Assembly: GCA_900763035.1 (NCBI GenBank)
Contig: CAAFIS010000361.1
Coordinates: 1-11,567 of the forward strand
Source of the DNA: Clostridia bacterium
GTDB lineage: Bacteria; Bacillota; Clostridia; Oscillospirales; Acutalibacteraceae
Reading direction: 5' to 3'
DNA: 11,567 nucleotides
The notes beneath the pieces are model-generated. The model worked only from the letters and a program-made list of their open reading frames with translations, was not told the DNA's origin and ran no database searches. Both the position numbers and the translations under genes were made by a program. Of the stretch, positions 5,972 through 11,567 are shown one piece after another (positions within the stretch are counted from its first letter, which is position 1; every line of letters begins with the position of its first letter).

Positions 5972-5989
5972 TAGTTTTACGTTTAACTA
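5972..5989. repeat. TAGTT/AACTA inverted repeat upstream of the MarR gene, candidate operator
   Basis: TAGTT (5972-5976) and AACTA (5985-5989) flank a central ACGT, making an 18-bp site symmetric at 14 of 18 positions. It lies in an AT-rich patch about 36 bp upstream of the MarR promoter -10 extension. AT-rich half-sites of this sort are common for MarR-family dimers, but its distance from the core promoter makes a direct repression role uncertain. Confidence 0.4.
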
Positions 5990-5993
5990 TCTG

Positions 5994-6014
5994 CGGATCG
6001 CCAATGGCGATCCG
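5994..6014. promoter_or_regulatory. 21-bp perfect inverted repeat over the -35 region, candidate MarR operator
   Basis: Perfect 9-bp arms, CGGATCGCC (5994-6002) and GGCGATCCG (6006-6014), surround AAT. The repeat covers the place where a -35 box would sit for the -10 at 6028-6033. It lies upstream of the predicted transcription start, so it would act as DNA rather than as an RNA hairpin. A divergent or overlapping site of this type fits autorepression of the efflux cassette by the MarR protein. Confidence 0.6.
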
Positions 6015-6024
6015 GCAAAGATCC

Positions 6025-6033
6025 TGTTATACT
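6025..6033 (+). promoter_or_regulatory. Extended -10 promoter of the MarR-ABC exporter operon
   Basis: TGTTATACT matches the extended -10 pattern TGnTATAAT with one mismatch. At 17 nt spacing the -35 position reads TGGCGA (6005-6010), a poor box that lies inside the 21-bp inverted repeat, so the TG extension probably compensates. Transcription should start near 6040, about 33 nt before the MarR start codon. Confidence 0.68.
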
Positions 6034-6072
6034 GTAGGGCATAAGACCAAAGGGAAAGGAGCGACCGAACGA

Positions 6073-6615
6073 ATGGGCGAAAAAGAGCGTCCGCATTTAC
6101 CGCCGGATATGCCGCCGCCCCCACCGCACACGCCGCCGGACGGGGTGCCGGACGTCGGTGCGCTGGAGGATCGCATGGCGCTGTTCGTGCGTCTGCACCA
6201 CCGGGCGATGCACCGGTATTTCTGGTCGTTCGGGATGTTCAATGGCCACCCGCATATGCTGTTCATCATCCGGCACCGGCCGGGGATCACGCAGAAGGAG
6301 CTGGCCGAGGTCATGGAGATCTCGCCGGCGTCGGTGGCGATCTCCGTGCGGCGGTCGGAGGAGGCGGGGCTGATCCGGCGCTGCCGGGACGAGCGGGACG
6401 GGCGCGTGATGCACCTGTACCTGACCGCGGAGGGGGAACGGATGGACGCGGCGTGTGCGCGCGGACGCGATTTTTTGATTGCGGCGCTGTACCGCGACTT
6501 CACGCCGGAGGACAGACGCGCGCTGTATGCGCTGTTAGAAAAGATGACGGACGGCCTGATCGCAGCCACCGCGGGTCTGCCGGGCGCCGGGGACGAAGAA
6601 GGAAGGGAGCGATAA
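6073..6615 (+). CDS. MarR-family transcriptional regulator with proline-rich N terminus
   Basis: The product is 180 aa. The ATG at 6073 has AAAGGAG (6055-6061) 11 nt upstream; the frame is open to 6004, but that would start upstream of the predicted transcript. Residues 8-28 are a proline-rich tail with a run of five prolines. A MarR winged helix follows: a dimerisation helix with a His-rich stretch (VRLHHRAMHRYFW), then the HTH (RPGITQKELAEVMEISPASVAISVRRSEEAGLIRR, about 75-110), then the wing with the DERDGRVMHLYLTAEG signature (about 112-127) and a C-terminal helix. MarR proteins bind palindromes as dimers and release on ligand binding. Position directly before two exporter genes, with a 2-nt gap, implies it represses its own efflux operon. 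The inducer is unknown. Confidence 0.93.
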   Translation: MGEKERPHLPPDMPPPPPHTPPDGVPDVGALEDRMALFVRLHHRAMHRYFWSFGMFNGHPHMLFIIRHRPGITQKELAEVMEISPASVAISVRRSEEAGLIRRCRDERDGRVMHLYLTAEGERMDAACARGRDFLIAALYRDFTPEDRRALYALLEKMTDGLIAATAGLPGAGDEEGRER

Positions 6616-6617
6616 CG

Positions 6618-8369
6618 ATGGAAAAAAAGAAACGCGGAGGCTACTGGATGCCGTATGTCCGCCCGTATCTTTCGTGGTTCATCATCGGGCCGCTGTGCAT
6701 GATCGTGGAGGTCATCGGCGAGGTCGTGATGCCGAAGCTGCTGAGCGTCGTGATCAACCGCGCGAACGAGGGCACACTGACCGTCGGGGTCAGCCTGTGG
6801 ATCATGGCCGCGATGATCGCGACGGCGCTGGCGATGATGGCGGGCGGCATCGGCGGGGCATATTTCGGCGCGAAGGCATCGGTCAATTTCGCCGCCGATC
6901 TGCGGCGGGACGTGTATGCGCGGGTGCAGCGCTTCTCGTTTGCGAACATCGACCGGTTCTCCACCGGCTCGCTCGTCACGCGGCTGACCAATGACGTCAC
7001 GCAATTGCAGAATTTCGTCAATATGCTGCTGCGCATGGCGCTGCGCGCGCCGGGCATGATGATCGCCGCACTGGTCATGGCGGTAGCCACCAGCCCGTCG
7101 CTGTCGGTGGTGTTCGCGGTCAGCATCCCGCTGATGCTGATCGCCGTCGGTGCGGTGATCCGCGTCGGCTTCCCGCGGTTCTCCCGGATGCAGGAGAAGG
7201 TCGACGGCCTCAACTCCACCGTGCAGGAGAACGTGACGAACGTGCGCGTGGTCAAGAGCTTCGTGCGCGAGGATCACGAGATCGGCAAATTCACCCGCGC
7301 CAACCGCGATCTGAAGGAGGCCGGGATATCCGCGATGAAGATCATGATCTTCATGCAGCCGGTCACTACGATCTTCATGAACCTCACGGTCTTGGCCGTT
7401 CTGCTGCTTGGCGGCCGCACGGTGCTTTCCGGCGGTATGCCGATCGGCGACCTGTCGGCGTTCGTGACCTATGTGACGCAGATCCTGTCGTCGCTGATGA
7501 TGGTGACGATGCTGCTGATGTTCTCGTCCCGTGCGCTGGCCAGCGCACGCCGCATCCGCGAGGTGCTCGATGAGCCGCTGGATCTTGACGACGAGAACGC
7601 CGCCGAACCCGACCGGCTGGTCACCCGTGGGGACGTCGAGTTCAAAAACGTTTCCTTCCGGTATTACAAAAACAGCGAGGGCTACGTCCTCGACCACATC
7701 GATCTGACCATCCCGCACGGCGCGACGGTGGGCATCATCGGCTCCACCGGCTGCGGCAAAACGACGCTGGTGTCCATGATCTGCCGCCTGTACGACGTCG
7801 ATGAGGGCCAAGTGCTCGTCGACGGGGTGGACGTGCGCGATTATTCGCTCGAGCATCTGCGTGACGGCGTGGGCATGGTGCTGCAGAAGAACACGCTGTT
7901 CTCCGGCACGATCGGGGAGAACCTGCGCTGGGGCGACGGCGACGCGACGGACGAGGAGGTGCGCCGCGCCGCCCGGCACGCGCAGGCGGACAAGTTCGTT
8001 TCCACGTTTGCCGACGGATACGATACCATGCTCGATCAGGGCGGCACCAACGTGTCCGGCGGGCAGAAGCAGCGCCTGTGCATCGCCCGTGCGCTGCTCA
8101 AAAAGCCCAAGATCCTGATCCTGGACGATTCCACCAGTGCGGTGGACACCGCGACGGAGCGGCAGATCCGACAGGCGCTGCGCGAGGATCTGGCCGGCTC
8201 GACCAAGATCGTGATCGCGCAGCGGATCTCCTCCGTGCAGGAGGCGGATATGATCGTGGTCATGAACGACGGCAAGATCACCGGTGTCGGCACGCATGAC
8301 GAGCTGCTGGCGACGAACACCGAGTATCAGGAGATCTGCTATTCGCAGATCGACCGGAAGGAGGGCTGA
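6618..8369 (+). CDS. Heterodimeric ABC exporter subunit with degenerate ATP site (BmrC/TM287-like)
   Basis: The product is 583 aa. The ATG at 6618 lies 2 nt after the MarR stop, with GGAAGGGAG (6601-6609) as its binding site inside the MarR gene. The N-terminal half is a type I exporter membrane domain with six helices (first about residues 17-40), including the coupling region NVRVVKSFVRED. The ATPase domain starts around 345. Walker A is GSTGCGKTT (375-383), the Q-loop lies in VLQKNTLFSG, and the signature VSGGQKQR (479-486) is canonical. Walker B reads ILILDDSTSAVD (499-510), with Asp504 in place of the catalytic Glu. The H-loop has Gln535 instead of His. This pattern is known for the non-catalytic partner of heterodimers such as BmrCD, TM287/288 and LmrCD. 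Such pumps export hydrophobic drugs or peptides across the inner membrane. The substrate is not predictable. Confidence 0.95.
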   Translation: MEKKKRGGYWMPYVRPYLSWFIIGPLCMIVEVIGEVVMPKLLSVVINRANEGTLTVGVSLWIMAAMIATALAMMAGGIGGAYFGAKASVNFAADLRRDVYARVQRFSFANIDRFSTGSLVTRLTNDVTQLQNFVNMLLRMALRAPGMMIAALVMAVATSPSLSVVFAVSIPLMLIAVGAVIRVGFPRFSRMQEKVDGLNSTVQENVTNVRVVKSFVREDHEIGKFTRANRDLKEAGISAMKIMIFMQPVTTIFMNLTVLAVLLLGGRTVLSGGMPIGDLSAFVTYVTQILSSLMMVTMLLMFSSRALASARRIREVLDEPLDLDDENAAEPDRLVTRGDVEFKNVSFRYYKNSEGYVLDHIDLTIPHGATVGIIGSTGCGKTTLVSMICRLYDVDEGQVLVDGVDVRDYSLEHLRDGVGMVLQKNTLFSGTIGENLRWGDGDATDEEVRRAARHAQADKFVSTFADGYDTMLDQGGTNVSGGQKQRLCIARALLKKPKILILDDSTSAVDTATERQIRQALREDLAGSTKIVIAQRISSVQEADMIVVMNDGKITGVGTHDELLATNTEYQEICYSQIDRKEG

Positions 8370-8372
8370 CCG

Positions 8373-10346
8373 ATGGCAAGACCCGCAAAGCCCAGAACAC
8401 TGGAACAGCTGCAAAAGCAGTATAACAGCGCGGCGAAGCCCGGCGCACCGGGCGGGATGCGCCGCGGCCACGGCCCCGGCGGCCCCGGCGGACGCGGCAT
8501 GGGCGGCAAGCCGAAGGACACCAAAAAGACCTTGGGGCGTCTGCTTTCGTATATGCGGCCGTACCGGCTGCGCTTTTTGCTGGTGCTGCTGTGTATGCTG
8601 ATCAGCACGGCCACGTCGCTGCTCGGCTCATACCTGCTGGCACCGATCGTGGATAAGCTGACCTTGGCGGTCAAGCCGGATGCCGCGATCCGCATGAGCA
8701 CGATCGAGCAGGCGGCCGACCGGCTGATCTCCTCGCTGACGGAGGCGCTCGGCCTGTCCGTCGGCGGTGCGGTCTTGGCCTATCTGATCACGGCCGTCGT
8801 GCTGCTGTTGGTCGTGTACCTCGTCGGCATCGGCACGACCTACCTGCAGGGGCGGTTGATGCTGTCGGTATCGCAGGGGATCACGGAGCGGCTGCGCGGC
8901 GAGCTGTTCACGCGGCTGCAGGGGCTGCCCGTGCGCTATTTCGACGGCCATCCGACCGGCGAGATCATGTCCCGCTTCACCAACGATATCGACAATATCG
9001 ACGTCATGCTCAATAACTCCCTCACCTCGCTCGTGTCCGGCACGGTCACGCTGATCGGCACGTTCGTGTTCATGGTCACGACCAACTGGGTGCTGACGCT
9101 GATCACCGTGGCGTTCGTGCCGATCTTTGCCCGCGGCGGGATGCTGATCGCCGGGCGCAGCCGCAAATATTATTCCGGGCAGCAGGCGGCGCTGGGCGCG
9201 GTCAACGGTTACATGGAGGAAACGGTCACCGGCCAGAAGGTCATCAAGGTGTTCGGCCACGAGGAAACGTGCGTGGAGGAGTTCGGGCTGCTCAATGACG
9301 ATATGCGCGATAAGCAGTTCAAGGCGCAGTTCTGGGGCGGCGTGATGGGGCCGATCATGGGCAACACCAGCCAGATCGGCTACGCCGTGACCGTCGGCGT
9401 GGGCGGCGTGCTGATGTGCACCGCCGGGCTGACCCCCGGCGCGCTGACCGTGTTCGCCAACTATTCGCGGCAGTTCTCCATGCCGATCAACATGATCTCG
9501 CAGCAGATGAGCACGCTGTTCGCCGCGCTGGCGGGCGCGGAGCGGGTGTTCGAGGTCATGGACACGCCGCCGGAGCCGGCGGACGCCGCCGCTCCGCACA
9601 GCACGGAGGGTCTGCGTGGCAGGGTGCAGCTCGATCACGTCACGTTCGGCTATCTGCCGGGCAAGACCGTGCTGCGCGACATCTCGCTGACGGCCGAACC
9701 GGGGCAGAAGATCGCGTTCGTCGGCTCGACGGGCGCGGGCAAGACCACGATCACGAACCTGCTCAACCGCTTCTATGACATCGACGAGGGCAAGATCATG
9801 ATCGACGGCACGGACATCCGGGAATACCCGCTGGCCGATCTGCGCCGCAACATCGCGATGGTGCTGCAGGACACGCACCTGTTCACCGGCACGGTGATGG
9901 AGAACATCCGCTACGGCCGTCTGGATGCGACGGACGAGGAGGTCATCGCCGCGGCCAAGACCGCCAGCGCACACTCGTTCATCATGCGCCTGAGCGACGG
10001 ATATCAGACCCGGCTGGAGGGCGACGGAGCCAATCTGTCGCAGGGGCAGCGCCAGCTGCTCAACATCGCGCGCGCCGCGCTCAGCCGCGCCAAGATCCTG
10101 GTGCTCGACGAGGCGACCAGCTCCGTCGACACCCGCACCGAGCGGCACATCGAGCACGGCATGGATCGCCTGATGCGCGACCGCACGACCTTCGTCATCG
10201 CGCACCGGCTGAGCACCGTGCGCAATGCCGACCTGATCTGCGTGCTGGAGCAGGGCCGGATCATCGAGCGCGGCAGCCACGATGAGCTGCTCGCCCTCGG
10301 CGGCCGGTATGCCGAGCTGTACACCGGCAAGCGCGAGCTGGACTGA
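8373..10346 (+). CDS. Heterodimeric ABC exporter subunit with catalytic ATP site (BmrD/TM288-like)
   Basis: The product is 657 aa. The ATG at 8373 is 3 nt after the partner's stop, with GAAGGAGGG (8357-8365) 7 nt upstream. A 50-residue cytosolic N-terminal extension contains a Gly/Pro/Arg-rich stretch (about 28-47). The membrane domain begins near residue 65. The loop between the first two helices is long (about 40 residues), as in the larger subunit of BmrCD-like pumps. The ATPase domain has Walker A GSTGAGKTT (451-459), Walker B ILVLDEATSSVD with catalytic Glu580, and H-loop His611. Its signature is LSQGQRQ (555-561), with Gln replacing the first Gly of LSGGQ. Thus its Walker A/B pairs with the partner's good signature to make the active site, and the reverse site is degenerate. 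Co-translation with the previous gene fits obligate heterodimer assembly. Confidence 0.95.
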   Translation: MARPAKPRTLEQLQKQYNSAAKPGAPGGMRRGHGPGGPGGRGMGGKPKDTKKTLGRLLSYMRPYRLRFLLVLLCMLISTATSLLGSYLLAPIVDKLTLAVKPDAAIRMSTIEQAADRLISSLTEALGLSVGGAVLAYLITAVVLLLVVYLVGIGTTYLQGRLMLSVSQGITERLRGELFTRLQGLPVRYFDGHPTGEIMSRFTNDIDNIDVMLNNSLTSLVSGTVTLIGTFVFMVTTNWVLTLITVAFVPIFARGGMLIAGRSRKYYSGQQAALGAVNGYMEETVTGQKVIKVFGHEETCVEEFGLLNDDMRDKQFKAQFWGGVMGPIMGNTSQIGYAVTVGVGGVLMCTAGLTPGALTVFANYSRQFSMPINMISQQMSTLFAALAGAERVFEVMDTPPEPADAAAPHSTEGLRGRVQLDHVTFGYLPGKTVLRDISLTAEPGQKIAFVGSTGAGKTTITNLLNRFYDIDEGKIMIDGTDIREYPLADLRRNIAMVLQDTHLFTGTVMENIRYGRLDATDEEVIAAAKTASAHSFIMRLSDGYQTRLEGDGANLSQGQRQLLNIARAALSRAKILVLDEATSSVDTRTERHIEHGMDRLMRDRTTFVIAHRLSTVRNADLICVLEQGRIIERGSHDELLALGGRYAELYTGKRELD

Positions 10347-10366
10347 TCCCGGCAAAGGAAAACGGC

Positions 10367-10412
10367 AAAACGACGCCCCGGCGAGCCATCGGCTCGCCGG
10401 GGCGTCGTTTTT
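10367..10412. terminator. Strong bidirectional intrinsic terminator
   Basis: A perfect 21-bp stem runs from 10367-10387 to 10391-10411 around an ATC loop, with AAAA at its left base and TTTTT at its right. It lies 21 bp after the second exporter gene and 29 bp beyond the stop of the convergent PHP gene. On the minus strand the stem ends in GTCGTTTTGCCGTTTTCC, so it can stop both transcripts. Confidence 0.92.
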
Positions 10413-10440
10413 GAGGGATCGTTCGTCCTCCCGGCTGCCG

Positions 10441-11145
10441 TCAGTCCTGCCGGTCACCCAGGTATAGCGTGTAGTCGCCGTCCCGCAGTGCTTCGGCCAG
10501 CGCGGCCTCGTCGCGCAGCCGATGCGGTACGGCGATGCCGGACCGTCCGGCAAAGTGCGCGGTGTGCGCATCGGAGCCGGCGCTTTGGCGCAGGCCGTGC
10601 TGCTCGGCGAACTGCACGGCGCGGGCGTTCTCTACCGTGCTGTTGCAGGCGTTGTACGTTTCCGCGCCGTCGAGCAGCCGCGGCGGCAGCGTTTCCCACG
10701 GGCGGGGGATATAGTCGCGCACGCGAAACGGGTGCGCTTGGAACACCAGCCCGCCCGCCTCATGCACGACGGAGGAGAGCAGCAGCAGGTATTCGTCCTC
10801 CGTCATCTCGGCCGCAAGCTCCGGGTGATCGTACAGCAGCTGCGGACGGATGCCGTACAGCAGCACCTCTTTGCCGCTGCCGACGCCTTCTTCTATCCCG
10901 AACAGGACGTCCAGTCCCAGCCGCTCGCCGATCGCTTTCATGCGCAGGAAGCTCTCCTCATAGGTGCGCACGAAGCGCTCCCATGGCCGGTCGCGCCGCA
11001 CGGCCGTGTTGCCGTGATAAAAATGCTCCGTCAGCACCACGCCGGAGAACCCGTCGGCCGCCAGCGCGCGCACGACCTGTTCGGGGTCGGCCGCGGAACA
11101 GGCACTGCAGGCGGCGGTGTGCTGGTGCATCTCGTACAGATACAT
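10441..11145 (-). CDS. PHP-domain metal-dependent phosphoesterase
   Basis: The product is 234 aa from the ATG at 11145-11143, with GAGAGGAG about 11 nt upstream. Frames open further upstream would run through the divergent promoter. The PHP fold's metal ligands can be followed in order: His7 and His9 (HQH), Glu40-His41 (LTEH, where many relatives have Asp), Glu85/86 (GIEEG), His138 (QAHPF), and Asp192-His194 (GSDAH). These would hold two or three metal ions that hydrolyse phosphoester bonds. Relatives include histidinol phosphatase (HisK type) and small-nucleotide or oligonucleotide phosphoesterases. No histidine biosynthesis gene is near, so the substrate is open. It is predicted to be cytosolic. 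It is convergent with the ABC exporter operon and divergent from the acetyltransferase. Confidence 0.92.
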   Translation of the reverse strand: MYLYEMHQHTAACSACSAADPEQVVRALAADGFSGVVLTEHFYHGNTAVRRDRPWERFVRTYEESFLRMKAIGERLGLDVLFGIEEGVGSGKEVLLYGIRPQLLYDHPELAAEMTEDEYLLLLSSVVHEAGGLVFQAHPFRVRDYIPRPWETLPPRLLDGAETYNACNSTVENARAVQFAEQHGLRQSAGSDAHTAHFAGRSGIAVPHRLRDEAALAEALRDGDYTLYLGDRQD

Positions 11146-11190
11146 ATCGAAAAACGCTCCTCTCGGAAAAAACCGTCTTGGTCGGCTCTC

Positions 11191-11219
11191 AGTATACCGC
11201 GCGCCGGGCGGATCGTCAA
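11191..11219 (-). promoter_or_regulatory. Sigma-A promoter of the PHP gene
   Basis: On the minus strand TTGACG (11219-11214), a 17 nt spacer and TATACT (11196-11191) lie 46 bp before the start codon. It is back to back with the acetyltransferase promoter, 19 bp apart. Confidence 0.85.
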
Positions 11220-11238
11220 CCGGACGGGCGCGGTGTGC

Positions 11239-11267
11239 TTGCTTTTTTTGCCGTGCCGTGCTAAAAT
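11239..11267 (+). promoter_or_regulatory. Sigma-A promoter of the acetyltransferase gene
   Basis: TTGCTT (11239-11244), 17 nt and TAAAAT (11262-11267) lie 28 bp before the start codon, leaving a leader of only about 20 nt that carries GGAG at 11283-11286. Confidence 0.75.
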
Positions 11268-11295
11268 GACAAAAAACGAAACGGAGTGGTCTGTC

Positions 11296-11567
11296 ATGAC
11301 GATCCGCCCGGCGGAGCAGAAGGATGCGCAGGACCTGCGCGAGATCTACGATCACGAAGTGACGCACGGCACCGCCACGTTCGACGTGCAGGAGAAAACG
11401 CTGGAGGATCGGCAGCGCTGGATCGCGGCGCACAACGTCGATAATCATCCGCTGCTGGTGGCGGAGGTCGACGGCCGCGCTGCGGCGTATGCCTCGCTGT
11501 CACCGTTTCGGGACTGGGAGGCGTATGCCTCGACGGTGGAGCTTTCGGTCTATGGCCATGCGGCGTA
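11296..11567 (+). CDS. GNAT-family N-acetyltransferase, phosphinothricin acetyltransferase-like (3' end cut by window edge)
   Basis: The ATG at 11296 has GGAG 9 nt upstream, and 90 codons are visible before the window ends. The start TIRPAEQKDAQDLREIYDHEVTHGTATFD matches the N terminus of PAT/YncA-type GNAT enzymes, which begin with an IR-x-a-x-x-x-D-x-x-x-I-x-x-I-Y-N pattern and a TaTFe segment. The next part (RQRWIAAHNVDNHPLLVAEVDGRAAAYASLSPFRDW) and the start of the TVELSVY strand also fit. The acetyl-CoA binding loop (Q/R-x-x-G-x-G/A) lies beyond the window. These enzymes move an acetyl group from acetyl-CoA to a free amine, such as phosphinothricin, methionine sulfoximine or other amino-acid analogues. 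The true substrate here is unknown. Confidence 0.88.
   Translation, partial: MTIRPAEQKDAQDLREIYDHEVTHGTATFDVQEKTLEDRQRWIAAHNVDNHPLLVAEVDGRAAAYASLSPFRDWEAYASTVELSVYGHAA

Noticed and set aside
6027..8471. 814-codon open frame on the minus strand opposite the MarR and first ABC exporter genes
   Set aside because: It is His/Arg/Asp-rich, lacks any domain, and lies antisense to clearly coding genes. Long antisense frames are expected in GC-rich DNA.
8628..10571. 647-codon open frame on the minus strand opposite the second ABC exporter gene
   Set aside because: It is an antisense shadow of a gene with full ABC motifs, has no RBS, and crosses the strong terminator at 10367-10412.

Overview
The window looks like a chromosomal stretch from a GC-rich member of the Clostridia, probably near Oscillospiraceae/Ruminococcaceae. 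This is inferred from strong AAAGGAG-type ribosome binding sites, textbook sigma-A promoters (TTGACA/TATAAT types with 16-17 nt spacing), short intergenic gaps, and typical Firmicutes families (UPF0340/YwlG, Mrp ATPase, MarR plus heterodimeric ABC exporter). No RNA gene, insertion sequence, phage gene, CRISPR array or attachment site was seen.

Left part (1-3569, minus strand): a likely five-gene operon driven by a promoter at 3542-3569. In transcription order it encodes an EamA-type drug/metabolite transporter, a DUF2461 protein (overlapping ATGA junction), a UPF0340 protein, an Mrp/NBP35-type P-loop ATPase with an N-terminal cysteine cluster, and a zinc-ribbon TM2 membrane protein cut by the window edge. 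A divergent promoter at 3599-3627 reads the other way into an unrecognised multi-pass membrane protein (3675-4316).

Middle part (4311-5948): a convergent terminator, then an XRE-family regulator on the minus strand starting with GTG. It is divergent from a histidine-phosphatase-family gene on the plus strand. That phosphatase gene is the oddest thing in the window. Its Shine-Dalgarno and reading frame place the start at an ATC codon, no ATG/GTG/TTG exists upstream of the catalytic RHG motif, and the second catalytic histidine (normally HGG) is a proline (PGG). It is either decaying or a non-catalytic relative. It ends in a strong intrinsic terminator.

Right-centre (5972-10412): a self-contained efflux cassette with two inverted repeats, an extended -10 promoter, a MarR-family repressor with a proline-rich N terminus, and two tightly coupled ABC exporter half-transporters. 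The two subunits carry complementary degenerate and canonical ATP-site residues, as in BmrCD/TM287-288-type heterodimers. A 21-bp-stem terminator closes the cassette and can also serve the convergent gene.

Right end (10441-11567): a PHP-domain metal-dependent phosphoesterase on the minus strand, divergent from a GNAT acetyltransferase of the phosphinothricin-acetyltransferase type that runs off the window. Back-to-back promoters lie between them.

I saw no convincing new multi-gene system. The main points for a second look are the doubly damaged phosphatase, the palindromes in front of the MarR and XRE genes, and the unknown membrane protein.
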